A stretch of 64,000 nucleotides of DNA from Watersipora subatra (taxonomy: Eukaryota; Bryozoa; Gymnolaemata; Cheilostomatida; Watersiporidae), in NCBI RefSeq assembly GCF_963576615.1, contig NC_088712.1, positions 28,425,870-28,489,869 on the forward strand, written 5' to 3'. Each line of letters starts with the position of its first letter. Position 1 is the first letter of the stretch. The position numbers and the translations under genes are program-made. Of this stretch, positions 1-12,815 are shown piece by piece. Below the pieces are notes generated by a model, which made no database searches, was not told where the DNA came from, and saw nothing but the letters and a program-made list of their open reading frames with translations.

Positions 1-1320
1 ACTTGGTCCGGCTGCCAGCTTTTGAGACTTGCCCATGAAAGGTGCCACTTATAAACGAGTTGCCAAGAAACTTGCTATCTACAAAATGCTATTTCTTAAA
101 TTTTTTCACCTGCTCAAAGCTACATACAGTCAAACATGGATAACTCGAACTTCACGGGACCGAGCGAAAGTGTTCGAATTATCAGAGCGTTCAAGTTATC
201 AGAGCACTGATAACACAAGTCCATGTATTTACTTATTTATTAGTAGATACATGTACATATACAAACTATAATATAAATCAAAAGCACAAATGGCTTGTTT
301 CAAATTAAATGCTTCTAATGTAAAGTTTAAAACGTTTTTATCAAATTGTATAGAGACTTTTCTATCACTTGAGATTGGTTTGTTGTTTGAGGTGATGTTA
401 TTGCCAGGACATTTTTTAGATTGACATTGGCAAAACTTGATCGTTGTTGAAATGCTCAAAAGAAAAGACATCTTTTTCTTTTGAGCGTTTTACCCACGAT
501 CAATTTTGCCGATTTTTTTTAAGTTTATGCAAAGATTACCTCACTTTACCTTGCTTCCGAAGGGCGATTGCTAATATAATATCGCTAATATAAGCGGATG
601 TTTAGTAAAAATCAAATTTCACCAAACCTTTAGAAAAGTCGTTGACAAAAATATTTTGCCGATGGTGGTAATAACGACGCTTATGAATTACGAAAAGTTG
701 AGGTTTACCTCTGTGGCTTGGAATAAAGTGATTTTCTAAAGCGTTAACAACCGTTTCGGTAGCCGTTGGGAAAAAACAGTTCGAGTTAACAGTGTTGCGT
801 TCGAGTTATTTATAGCAATTTATCATTACGTGGGAACGGACCAAAGAAACCGTTCGAATTAACCATGTGTTCGAGCTATCCGTGGGCAAGTTATCCATGT
901 TTCACTGTATTTGTCTGCCCAAACCCTATAAAAATAAACATTTGGAAACTTTAATTTCCATATATTCTTTTTTATTTTAGACAGACAGCAACATATCAAG
1001 ATACAATTGATTGCTATACTTGCTGTGACCTCAAACTTGCAGTGTGTTGGAGTAAATATTCTCATACTAGAGGAATCCCCAGGGTTTCACGGGTAATAAA
1101 ATAATTATATAATGAATTTGAGTAACTTGAGCTAGTCGAAATTTTTATTATAAAAAGAACTGTGTTTGTCCATCACGAGCCAGCTTGTGCTTATAATCAC
1201 TATGTTACGTGTAACGATCTCTCCCGCAATCATGATCTTCAAGCATGCTTATGGTAACCAATAGCATTTTCACAAGCGCTGCATACAAATGTACACAATT
1301 ATTTCAGTGTTACAAAGACT

Positions 1321-1470
1321 GTGTAGTGTAGTGATTAGCTCGTCTGTCTGAAGAACTGGTGATTCCGAGTTGAATTCCAGAGTGAAGTGGAGTTTTCATT
1401 CCGAGATTTTAATCACCATAACTGGACACAGGAATGACAAACAAACACTGAGGTTTATATAGATTGTCTT
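1321..1470 (+). repeat. tRNA-derived SINE-like repeat
   Basis: A-box-like GTGTAGTGATTAGCTCG and B-box-like GAGTTGAATTCC are about 35 bp apart, followed by the family tail (AACTGGACACAG ... ACACTGAGGTTTATATAG). Confidence 0.5.
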
Positions 1471-1732
1471 TGCTATTGTCTGAATGTAAAAAAACTATAA
1501 TGAACGCTTGCACTGTTATATATATTTTAATATTTATCAATTCTACTTCTCTGTATCAATGCGTTCTCAAATCTGTTAATATTTTCATTTGTTAACCACT
1601 TGATAGATTGCTACTGTAATGCCACACAAATGTGGTTTCAAATTTATAGGCTGATGACGGAGGGCAACTTTGGTCACTGCCTGTCTGTCTAATGCTATAG
1701 AACAGCTAATCAAATGAGAGGAAGAAACTCAC

Positions 1733-4700
1733 CGATTTCTGAGCCGATCGAGATGGCTGCTGTCAGAGTTCGTACAAGACACTCAACATCACCAAAACCA
1801 GCATTGACCCCTTGACCCGCAAGAGGGTGCATCCTGTGACAGGCATCACCTACGAGGGCGAGACGTGGTGCCACGTACTTGTCAGCATGCATCATCCCAT
1901 AGGGAAAACTTGCCCTGCTGCCTTCCTGAACCTCGAGAACTGTAGGAGGAAGTTTTGGGCTGCTTTGGTTAGTAGCATCTGTAGCTAATAAAAACATAAT
2001 TGTGTTAATAGTATTCATAGCTGAAGATCCACAACACCACAACCAGCAGAAATGTTATGCAACAGCACAGACTCGAGTTGCTATAGGAATCTCAACTATA
2101 ATAAAGGCCGTATCTTCCTGTTGAAAAAAATGATTACACAGTAAGGAATTCGAACTCAGGCATTTGACTTACTAGCCAGGCACCACTCAGCCACCTTATA
2201 GCATTTCAGAATAGTTGAGTACATATATATCAGTATTACATATGACGATCCCTCATCCCATGAGGGATCATCATGTGTATGCTGTATGATGTGTATAATC
2301 GACTAGTATGCTGCGCACAGAACTGCCAGCATACTAGTCTCTATATAAATCTCAGTGTTTTTTTTTAGACCCCGTGTCCAGTTGTACCAATTAAGATCTA
2401 ACAAAGAAAAATCCAAGCGGCACTGGATTTGATCTCGGGATCTTCATATCTAGAGGCAGCGAATTTAACCATCAAGCTTCAAGGAATACAATAGATTCAT
2501 GGAACAAATAATCATCACACTGGTTAAGATACTCATGCCTGAAGCGCTTGCTTAGGATTGTTAACTAACACTGTTGACCGTTACGCGTAACGATTGCTAA
2601 GCTGGCCTAAAACGCGAGTAACCTTTTGGTAAAGATTTTAGTAAAGGTTTAACTTTCCAGGTAAGTTACTCAAATTCATTAGGTAATTCTGTTACCCGTG
2701 CAACACCAGGCATTCAGTTAGTTTTTACTATAATAAGAGACGTGTTCATCGATTTGAAACCCCGGTTGGATGTTGGGAAAAAGAATTACATCACACGAGA
2801 TTCATACTAAGAGATTCGACTTGCTAGCCAGCAAAATCTGTTGTCCCAAACAGGTTTACCTATGGCAGTAAAATCTTGGCTCCTGATTGGTTTTAGTAAT
2901 TGAATTTTAGCAACAAAAACCTACATCATTACATTAAAAATTAATAGTTATAATTAGAAAGTAACACAAAATTCCAAATGTTGTAAAAATTATGTTATCA
3001 TTCAAAAAGTGCTATTAAAACATAAGAGGGCGCTCACTTAAGACTCAGTGATTATAACCGTTTTTAATAAAGTTTTGGAATTTTGTGTTCCTTTCTCATT
3101 ATAACTATTAATTTTTAGTCTAATGATCTAGGTTTCGGTGACTAAAACTCAATTACTAAAACCAATTAGGAGCCCAGATTTTATTGCCATAGGTAAACCT
3201 GTTTGGGAAAAAAGATTTCGCAGCCAGGCATGCTACCATCTCCACTGCTCAACCAACTCGCTGCATTTCCAACTATTAGCCAGATAGTCCTTACACATGA
3301 CGATCTCTCACGTCAGACCAAACTGCCAGGGTACCAATATTTACTATAATAAGAGCTGTGCCTGTCTGTCTAATGCCACGGTTTAAGTTTGGGAAAAATG
3401 ATTGCATTATACAGGTTCCGAGACCTTGACATTTGCCTCATCAGCCATGCATGCAGCCATTTGCGCTAATCAGATATCCCAGTTGTAACCTGTGATGCCA
3501 ACTGCTCTCTGGCAAAATTTAGCCATTAAGAGCTCACGACCAACTATCAGCGAACTGGCATAACAAGAGACTATTGAAGAAGCTGGTATGGGTATCCAAA
3601 TGTTTATGTCATGCAGGACTATGAATGAGAAAATACTCTCGAGATGGCATAGATGTCTATGGTAGATAGGTATATATCATTGACTACTATGAGAGCACAC
3701 TAATAGTGTATATGATATGAACCTATAACCTAGGTCAATAGGGAACATGACTATGGTGAGAGGGTCTATGAAAAAAGTTTCATCTATGACAAAGTTGTTT
3801 ATGTCAGAGAACGATTTGTGACCTAGAAGGCTATGATGCAGAAATCAATGGCATAGAAAACTACAATAAAATATATGCAAGAGATCAATGTTAACATACA
3901 TATGCAGTTTACCTAAAAGGCTTGATAATATCTTCCGAAATTGGTGAGTGAATAGCGAGACAACTCCATCCTTGCTGCTTTCCTCATGCTACAAATATAT
4001 TCATACTTTGTACTAGCAAACAAACCAACTGAACAGAGAATCATTAACTTTAGTTGTTCACTTGCAGTGATTTTATGTGAGTAGACAGAATCTGAGGCAG
4101 CGACAGCAGCATTATCTTATGAAGACTACAGATGATTGCTGTCATACCATGTCTTCTAGCTTTGATTGGCTGCACACAACCTGAACGAATGCTCTATTCC
4201 AAGAATAACTTGAACAAGACCAGTTGAGAGAAAATAACTCACCGATAAAAAAACATCACAAGTTACAGATGCAACTCTTGTGATGAATCTAAGTTGTTAT
4301 TTGCTGTTGTATTTATTATTTCACTAGTTTACTATTTTATTGCCATTGTCAATGATTTTGTATAATGTATAATGTATACTTGCATAATGTTTTTGCCAAG
4401 CAAGCAAACAGCATGTTAAATAACACATGAGTAATAGATGTACAACTTCCACATCTCTCGACACTATGAACTGCAGCCATGTAAAAAGCTTACCAGCGCT
4501 CTATTGACTGCATCCACAAAAGACTCTGGAGTGAGAGAAAGGAGGGATTTGGCATGGCTAGGATTGGTCGACCAGACGAGAGAGCTTGAGTCTGATGAAA
4601 TCTACAACATGTCACACAAACCGATGATAGAATATGCTAGCCTCGCATTAGTAGGTCATAATGATGAAAGGAACGGGAGGTGAGCAGAGAAAATCAAACC

Positions 4701-7700
4701 AGAGAACTTTAATAAGCCGTGCGCTACCGAGCCTCATCATAGACCATAGTAGTAACTGTGTGTTTTATTTTTGAAGATGAAAAAAGAAGCTACCGAAAAT
4801 TAAATATAAAAGTGCCTACTCGAACCTCGCTTAAACTCGCATTTTTATTACAACTTTTTACTGCTAGTGGCAGCATGTACAACTTCTGACTGCTAGTGGC
4901 AGCATGTACAACTTCTGACTGCTAGTGGCAGCATGTACAACTTGTGACTGCTCGCGGCAGCATGCACAACTTGTGACTGCTAGTGGCAGCATGTACAACT
5001 TCTGACTGCTAGTGGCAGCATGTACAACTTCTGACTGCTCGCGGCAGCATGCACAACTTGTGACTGCTAGTGGCAGCATGTACAACTTCTGACTGCTAGT
5101 GGCAGCATGTACAACTTGTGACTGCTAATGGCAGCATGTACAACTTCTGACTGCTAGTGGCAGCATGTATAACTTCTGACTGCTAGTGGCAGCATGTACA
5201 TATTGTGACTGCTTGTGGCAGCATATACAACTTGTGACTGCTTGTGGCAGCATGTACAATTCTTGCCTGCTTACGACAGCATGTACAACTTCTGACTGCT
5301 TGTGGCAGCATGCACAACTTCTGACTGCTTGGGGCAGCATGTACAACTTCTGACTGCTAATGGCAGCATGTAAAACTTTTGCCTGCTTGCGACAGTATGT
5401 ACAACTTTTGACTGCTTGCGACAGCATGCACATCTTTTGACTGCTTGCGACAGCATGCACATCTTTTGACTGCTTGCGACAGCATGCACATCTTTTGACT
5501 GCTCGCGGCAGCATGCACAACTTCTGACTGCTTGTGGCAGCATGTACAACTTCTGACTGCTTGCGACAGCATGCACATCTTTTGACTGCTTGCGACAGCA
5601 TGCACATCTTGTGACTGCTTGCGACAAGCATGCACAACTTATGACTGCTTGCGGCAGCATGCACATCTTTTGACTGCTCACGACAGCATGCACATCTTTT
5701 GACTGCTTGCGACAGCATGCACATCTTTTGACTGCTCGCGGCAGCATGCACAACCTCTGACTGCTTGTGGCAGCATGTACAACTTCTGACTGCTTGCGAC
5801 AGCATGCACATCTTTTGACTGCTTGCAACAGCATGCACATATTTTGACTGCTTGCGGCAGCATGCACAACTTATGACTGCTTGCGACAGCATGCACATCT
5901 TTTGACTGCTTGCGACAGCATGCACATCTTTTGACTGCTTGCGACAGCATGCACATCTTTTGACTGCTCGCGGCAGCATGCACAACCTCTGACTGCTTGT
6001 GGCAGCATGTACAACTTCTGACTGCTTGCGACAGCATGCACATCTTTTGACTGCTTGCGACAGCATGCACATCTTTTGACTGCTTGCGACAGCATGCACA
6101 TATTTTGACTGCTTGCGACAGCATGCACAACTTATGACTGCTTGCGGCAGCATGCACATCTTTTGACTGCTTGCGACAGCATGCACATCTTTTGACTGCT
6201 TGCGACAGCATGCACATCTTTTGATTGCTTGCAACAGCATGCCCAACAAAATCTTATTCATGATGGATGTAATGAGCCAGTGTAACTAGGCATCCCACAG
6301 CTACCCTACATACATCCTTTTAACCACTTGTGATCTTCAGTATCATAACAGCAAAAGAGCAAATTTGCAACAAATATTATAACCCTGATGTGCTATGCGA
6401 GGAAAGACACAAATGCAAACATTAGTTGTCTTCTCCTTGAACATGGGAAGATAACCCTTCCCGTTAATGATAATGATATTGTGCAGGTAAAGGCGAGTGA
6501 TATCTACACAAGTGCAGAAGCCTCTATACAAAGAGCAAAACTCGTCTGACTTGCCAGCGTACTGTCTATAAGAACTCTACACTTACTGGTAGCACAGCTA
6601 TTGGGCCAGTTGGTAAAAACCGCTGCCAGGCAGTAGTGTTGTCACCTTCCTACAAATTAAATCAAACAGTATTATCACAAGTAAGAATAATTCAATAACC
6701 TCTACATTCTTTTTCCATTCGGTCAGACAAAGACAGTATATCTCATTTTACTTTGTTTTTTTCGGTTCGTATTATATGTATCATTACCAAATCATCATTG
6801 CATTAGAACAGACTTTATGTAGCCATTACTTGCTTATTATTTCACATATTTTTTTATTTTTTCTATAAATTTGTTTGAGCTGCACAAAACATTTTTCATG
6901 GTATTAAGTTTGAAAGTTAGAATTGTACATTGTACATTGTCAATAAAAATTGATTTTCTTGGCAGGAACTTTTTATTGTTTGGGCAACGCTGGGCTTTTT
7001 ATCTAGTGCTATACCAAAATTGAAAATTCATGTTCGCATAGAACAATCACTTCGCTTCCTTTAATAAAAGCCTGTACCGCTGCGAGTCTGTCTGCAATAA
7101 TGTGCCTTCAAAAGTCATCATATATATGTAAATGTCTTGAGATCAGTGACAAACATGATTCATTACTGGCAAAGAGGGCGACAACAAACAGTGGGTCATT
7201 ACTGACAAGCCATGAGTCATTGTACAATGATGTCTTGTCAATGATGTCTTGCAAAGGTTTTCTAACATCTGATTTTATAGCCTTAGCCTGGTATCTCAAA
7301 GCATAAAATAATTCATAAGAACATGCGAATGAATTAACATAGGAGTAAATGTTAATAATAATAATAAACAAGAATAAATGCCGAAACAAGCTGACAAAAC
7401 ACAAACAATAAAAAAAGGTTTTACCAACAAAGCCTAATATCTACAACTGGATGGTAATAAGACAAACCTGAGAACCTAGCTTGAGAGTGGCCACAACTCC
7501 CACCTGGTCATAGCCCCAGGAGAGCGTATTGATACCTGCTGATTGCCGCGCCAGAGATTTGAAACCATCTGCCCCTATCTGCAAAGTCAGACTCGTGTTA
7601 ATCTAACATAATTCTAAGACCAAGGATTAAAACACTGGATGGAGGGGGTCCGTGACCACCCAATTTTATTAGGAGATGGAACTGGCTATATTCACAACAC

Positions 7701-10700
7701 CCGATATTAACTTTATCATTAACCACTAGTACCCTGACAGTGTATAAAGCACAGAAAATAGCTACTTTAAAATGTTGGAAAATTACAATTAGTCCAGATG
7801 TTAGAGTGTCCAATGTCACGAGTTCAAACACCATACGATGCAATCTAATTTTCACAAATCTCCAACAGTGGCTTCGGACAGACAGACAGACAAATGCGGC
7901 TCTTATTATAGTAAAGATTATTCGTCCGTCTGTCTGCTATTTTGGCACAAAACAATCTGTATTCTCTGATTGGCACAATTATTCTGAGGCTTCAGAAAGT
8001 GACAGATTAGCTCAGGTGGTTAGAAAGCCAGTCTAATAAGCTGAATGCAATGACCTCAAGCACCATACCGGCCAACATACTTGTTGTCTCATTAATTGCA
8101 TATACAGAATTTTGTGAAGAAGTTGTTACATTTAAAACAACTGATATTGTAATACAAAAATAAAAGGCTTTCACATCCATATCCATGCTGACAATTTATC
8201 GTTGATTCAAAAGTCAACTTTTATTAACGACGAACCTGTGAGTACTAGAGATACTGCTGACAATGACCTGCAATGACAATGAGGATCTCTACGCCTGGTC
8301 TGTGAGAATATCACATGAAACTGATTTCAGAAGAGATTACAATGGAAATAGTAATCTGTCCAACGAGGACCATTCAGTCCAATGAATCAAACATACATAG
8401 ATTATTTTTCATTTGTCAATCGGGAAGGCTTATAAACAGAGAGAGTAGTAGCTACCATTTAAAATGATGCATAGTAAGAAAGGTAATAAATAAATACTTC
8501 AGATAATCCTCTATTTTATTTTTAATTATAACAAACCAAATGATGGCAGTAGCTATCATTCAGCTCTCGTTTTGGCCATTGCAGCCAGTGAGAAATGAAA
8601 CAATAGAAAACCCACAATAATATAAAGACTTAAGAATACATGCCAAAAACTTAGCCTGAAAGCAGCCATCTCACTACTAGGAATACAGGCCATAACTTAG
8701 CCTAAGAGCAGCCATCTCACCGCGAGGAATACAAGATATGTCTTAGCCTGAGAGCAGCCATCTCACCACTAGGAATGCAAGCTATAACTTATCCTGAGAG
8801 CAGCCATCTCACCACTAGGAATACAGGCTATAACTTGGCCTGAGAGCAGCCATCTCACCACTAGGAATACAGGCTATAACTTAGCCTGAGAGCAGCCATC
8901 TCACCACTAGGAATACAGGCTATAACTTAGCCTGAGAGCAGCCATCTCACCACTAGGCCAGCAGAAACAGTATCACCAGTGCTGAGCTTAACGCTAGTTG
9001 AGTAAGGGTCAGTCGTGATATATTCAACAGCAGTTGTCTCATAGGCTAGTTCCACTTCTGAAGAGGCTGCTATAGTGTCGAGAGCATGAAGGGTCATGTC
9101 ATTTTCCACAATGTAGGCTAGGTTCTGAGGCTACAAGGTGACCACCAAAGAAGTTGTCAGTTATAGCTTATTGCATGCATTTTTCTCCAACATAGGTTAA
9201 TAATTTCAGAGTAGCCCTACAATTAAATAAACAGGTACAGTACTTCTAACCTAGTGACCTCTGCATAAGTTGACAGATCTGTACAAGTTAACACTTCTGT
9301 ACATGTTAACACTTCTGTACAAGTTAACACTTCTGTACATATTAACACTTCTGTACATGTTAACATTTCTGTACAAGTTAACACTTCTGTACAAGTTAAC
9401 ACTTCTGTACATGTTAACATTTCTGTACAAGTTAACACTTCTGTACAAGTTAACACTTCTGTACAAGTTAACACTTCTGTACAAGTTAACACTTCTGTAC
9501 CAGTTAACACTTCTGTACATGTTAACACTTCTGTACAAGTTAACACTTCTGTGCATGTTAACATTTTTGTACAAATTGAAATTTCTCTAAAAGTTAAAAC
9601 TTCTGTATAACAAATTTATTAAAATATAATGCATGGATATTGGTGAATTATGTATTTTGCATGGAACATAGCTTTGGAGAATTAATAGACATACTGTATA
9701 TCGCACAACTTGACACAACAAGCTGCGGTAAGGACAGTTCTGAGTTTATGCTGTTCATGTACCCTCTCATATCACATGACCCATCTCATGTCACATGGCC
9801 CATCTCATGTCACATGGCCCATCTCATGTCATATTGCCCATCTCATATCACATGACCCCTCTCATGTCACATGACCATCTCATATCACATGACCCATCTC
9901 ATGTCACATGACCCATCTCATAACACATGTACCCATCTCATACCACATGGCCCAGAAGAACATCAAAACTTTCCTATATTGCCCTGAGATCATATAATGA
10001 CCTGTAAAGCTGAGCGGCACGACTAAAATAAGAAAAAATAAATCCAAGATGGCAAGCTTTGTTTTCCTCTTTTTACAACTTGGTGACAAAAGCCTTTTGA
10101 TTTTTGTGGTGGTTAACCTTGGTCATGTTTAGCCATAGCATTTTGTTACACCAGAGTCATCATGCACTCAAAAATGTTTGGAAGATATGTGAAAGTCGAT
10201 GATCATCTGGCAGCAGTTCAAGTTTGCTGCCATCACCGTAGCTGATTTGGAACCACTGACTCATTACACCACAGTCCTAAGCTCTAACCACTACACCGCA
10301 TCATCTACTGCACATAACAGCAGATAAAGATATTTGTTAGCAAACCTGAGAGAAGGTGATGCTAGCCTCAGAGCATCCATCCCAGACATGCATGCAGCTT
10401 ACGGGTTGGACCCTTCCAAAATCTTCTATTATACTCCAAGCTCCAAGATCTACAAACATTAGAGAATGAGAGCAAAACCTAATATCCCAACAGAATTAGC
10501 TTAGATATGGCGAAACAATTCTAATGCTGGTAGCTAGATGTTTGTAACTTGTATATACTATTTTTCACCAGTGGTGACAACAGGAAATACCGTAGCTTCT
10601 AATTGAAGTAGAGGTTTTACGAAATGCACTTCGGAGTATCAAGATCACGTTAAACAAAGAACTACTATTAGCCTGAGACAGTTATTGATTATTTTTATGG

Positions 10701-12815
10701 TATTGCTTTCAAAGTTTTAACGAAAAAAAGCAAAAAGCTTTGGAGTTGCACAATGAAATAATAGATTGTTATTAATGTAAACGATTCATTAGTAATACAA
10801 TTTTGTGGACACTTTTTACTGATCACCCGATATTGTTTGTTCATAAAGATCAAAGATAGTCAAAGTAGCGGTCAAATGGAGGTAGCGTTTAAATAGAGGG
10901 TGGCGGTCTATTTTTTAACCCTTCTTTCATGGTGGCGGTTGAATAGAGGTGGGGTTCAAATAGAGGTGGCATTCAATTAGAGGTTTTACGGTAGTCGCCA
11001 TTTAACAGAATTTTATCTCTCTATCTGTCTCACTGTCGGCCTCTTAATTATAAAATTTGAACTTTTTACAGCTCTTAAATTACAGATTTGAGAACGTAAT
11101 TTATGCTATAAGAATATGTTAGGTATGTGGAGGAAAATGGGTCAGAGAATGTATGAGGCTCTAAAATCAGTGACAGGATGTAAAAAAGTGACTTGTTTAC
11201 AGTTCATAACTAACTGTATGCTAGTAGATGACATAACACTTCAGGAAAAAAATGAAACACTATGATTTATGAACCATACTCGAACACGCAAACGAGTTCG
11301 CACTTATAGATTTGTTATCACATTCAGTGAATGGTACAAAACGATCAACTACATCATATAATGATCAACTACATCATATAACGATCAACTACATCATATA
11401 ATGATCAACTACATCATATAATGATCAACTACATCATATAACGATCAACTACATCATATAATGATCAACTACATCATATAACGATCAACTACATCATATA
11501 ATGATCAACTACATCATATAATGATCAACTACATCCTATAATGATCAACTACATCATATAATGATCAACTACATCATACAACGATCAACTACATCATATA
11601 ACGATCAACTACATCATATAACGATCAACTACATCCTATAATGATCAACTACATCATATAACGATCAACTACATCATATAACGATCAACTACATCATATA
11701 ACGATCAACTACATCATATAATGATCAACTACATCATATAATGATCAACTACATCCTATAATGATCAACTACATTATATAATGATCAACTACATCATATA
11801 ATGATCAACTACATCATACAACGATCAACTACATCATATAACGATCAACTACATGATATGACGATCAACTACATCATATAATGATAAACTACATCATATA
11901 ATGATCAACTACATCCTATAACGATCAACTACATCATATAATGATCAACTACATCATATAACGATCAACTACATCATATAATTATCAACTACATCATATA
12001 ATGATCAACTACATCATATAATGATAAACTAATCATATAACGATCAACTACATCATATCTTTAAACTCTGTGCTCACACTCAAGTGCATCGTCTGCTGGC
12101 TCATTTATAGGACCTACCAATGGTATGCATTTTGATGAGTAGTTTACAAAGTTGACAAATAAAGAATTCAAGTTATCCTTTCATCTGGTATCAGGAGAAA
12201 GCTGATTAATCGTTTTTCTCGCTTCTGAGCCATCGAAGTCAAAATACTCTTGCATGATCGAACCTATTTTCCTTGGAGCACACTTGTACCTGTTACTATC
12301 TAGAAGTGAGATGAAAAAAGGGCAAAAGACCATCCAACTACCTTGAAGAAAGCTTTTGGAGGCTGGGCTCAAAGCACTAACTCTGTTGCTGTACCCAGAA
12401 GGCGGTACATAAGATCTCTGGGCAGACGACTCCAACCAGAGTACCTTCTTTTCTTTTAACAAACTGCCGGTACCTTAAATATTGCAAGATGCTGACTATT
12501 GAAGATGAACCATACTCAAGATTACTGGGTATTTCAGCAAGGCCATAAAGTAAAAAATTAGACTCACCACAATTTTGTGGTACATTTTCTTTAAGTCAGT
12601 CCAACAAAGACAAACAATGCACATACTCTGTAGCAATGAAAAATAAGAGAAACGCTACAAAGCCCACCTAGGGCAGCAGCTGCTGCAGCGCCAACCATTC
12701 CTCCCCCAGATATAACAACATCATAGATGGAAGAAGAGATTCCTCGAGATGAACATCGAGTAGGGGTGAGGTCTACACGAAAGAGCTTCTTCCACATACC
12801 TGACATATTCTTCAT
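1733..12815 (-). CDS. COQ6: Ubiquinone biosynthesis FAD-dependent monooxygenase COQ6, nine 5' exons (3' end outside window)
   Basis: COQ6 is the flavin hydroxylase of coenzyme Q synthesis (ring C5) on the matrix side of the mitochondrial inner membrane. Coding exons, 5' to 3': 12668-12815, 12342-12473, 10346-10449, 8951-9130, 7468-7578, 6587-6649, 4494-4601, 3913-3988, 1733-1984. All introns are GT-AG and phases match, giving about 391 residues against roughly 468 in human, so about 75 C-terminal residues lie beyond position 1. Seen: a basic N-terminus (likely targeting peptide), the FAD dinucleotide motif [10 protein letters not shown] (residues 33-42), IGADG at the start of exon 5, and the second flavin motif [14 protein letters not shown] (about 353-366). 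The ATG at 12815 is the first after an in-frame TGA. Introns hold five minisatellites, one of which copies the exon 4 donor. The family call is certain; the exact start is likely. Confidence 0.93.
2094..2215 (-). repeat. tRNA-derived SINE-like repeat
   Basis: The minus strand reads GGTGGCTGAGTGG (A box) and GAGTTCGAATTCC (B box), then a tail with TTATTATAGT-like sequence. Confidence 0.55.
2247..2269. other. Perfect 10-bp hairpin, 3-nt loop
   Basis: GATCCCTCAT, CCC, ATGAGGGATC in COQ6 intron 8, between two SINE-like repeats. Confidence 0.75.
2340..2492 (-). repeat. tRNA-derived SINE-like repeat
   Basis: Inverted relative of the copy at 1321: B-box-like GATCAAATCC and the CACTGAGATTTATATAG tail on the minus strand. 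Confidence 0.5.
2727..3300 (-). repeat. SINE-like repeat split by a foldback MITE
   Basis: The tail and B-box side lie at 2727-2831, and the A-box side (minus strand GAGTTGGTTGAGCAGTGGAG) at 3222-3275. A 390-bp MITE sits between. Confidence 0.5.
2832..3221. mobile_element. Foldback MITE nested in a SINE (COQ6 intron 8)
   Basis: Inverted arms of about 155 bp (AAACAGGTTTACCTATGGCA at the left, its complement at the right). AGCCAG flanks both sides (2826-2831, 3222-3227), consistent with a target duplication inside a tRNA-like SINE. Confidence 0.65.
3346..3480 (-). repeat. tRNA-derived SINE-like repeat
   Basis: The minus strand has GATTAGCGCAAATGGCTGC and GTCTCGGAACC, then the GACAGACAGGCACAGCTCTT tail shared by the family. 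Confidence 0.5.
4858..6244. repeat. 29-bp minisatellite with 8-unit higher-order repeat (COQ6 intron 6)
   Basis: About 47 tandem copies of a 29-bp unit built round GACTGCTNGNGNCAGCATG. Variants (CATGTACAACTTC and CATGCACATCTTTT types) are not randomly mixed. The marker GCTCGCGGCA recurs at 5501, 5734 and 5966, about 232 bp (8 x 29) apart, a higher-order repeat. Because 29 is not a multiple of 3, long spurious open frames appear on the minus strand. Confidence 0.95.
6870..7006 (+). mobile_element. Second Helitron-like 3' end
   Basis: This region resembles 40,500-40,656: GCTGCACAAAACATTTTTCATG, TGATTTTCTTGGCAGG-type sequence, then TTGGGCAACGCTGGGC, then CTAG|T at 7003-7007. It is in COQ6 intron 5. 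Same dispersed family; class tentative. Confidence 0.4.
7780..8095 (+). repeat. Two SINE-like repeats in COQ6 intron 4
   Basis: The first ends at about 7917 with GACAGACAGACAGAC and CTCTTATTATAGTAAAG. The second (8000-8095) has a good A box, TTAGCTCAGGTGGTTAGA, and a degenerate B box. Confidence 0.5.
8648..8959 (-). repeat. 46-bp minisatellite that repeats the COQ6 exon 4 splice donor
   Basis: Seven units at an exact 46-bp spacing (GCCATCTCAC at 8665, 8711, 8757, 8803, 8849, 8895, 8941). The last unit contains the end of exon 4 and its donor. On the minus strand five units read CTAGTG|GTGAGATGGC identically; the two most distant are slightly changed. The intron therefore starts with a row of duplicate donors. 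Confidence 0.95.
9268..9610. repeat. 18-bp minisatellite in COQ6 intron 3
   Basis: About 18 copies of an 18-bp unit, ACTTCTGTACAAGTTAAC on the plus strand, degenerating toward 9,600. It lies about 135 bp upstream of the exon 4 acceptor. Unit variants are CAAG, CATG and CATA. Confidence 0.95.
9766..9953. repeat. 19-bp minisatellite in COQ6 intron 3
   Basis: About ten copies of a 19-bp unit close to CATCTCATGTCACATGGCC. It is imperfect and separate from the 18-bp array. Confidence 0.9.
10222..10312 (-). repeat. tRNA-derived SINE-like repeat
   Basis: The minus strand reads GCGGTGTAGTGGTTAGAGC (A box) and GTGGTTCCAAATC (B box). Confidence 0.5.
11332..12055. repeat. 20-bp minisatellite in COQ6 intron 2
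   Basis: About 36 copies of ATGATCAACTACATCATATA and its ACGATCAA variant, with high identity and near-exact phase. Confidence 0.97.

Noticed and set aside
4438-4683. 81-codon plus-strand frame
   Set aside because: It is antisense to COQ6 exon 7 (4494-4601), which has proper splice sites and homology.
4858-6244. CRISPR-like appearance of 29-bp repeats
   Set aside because: Repeats are contiguous with no spacers, and the context is an animal intron.
5125-6261. 378-codon Cys/Ser-rich open frame on the minus strand, with overlapping frames
   Set aside because: It is the translation of a 29-bp tandem repeat inside a COQ6 intron; several frames are open at once and none looks like a protein.
9223-9590. 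Three overlapping frames of about 110 codons
   Set aside because: All derive from the 18-bp array (LTCTEV, NLYRSV, LYKLTL repeats).
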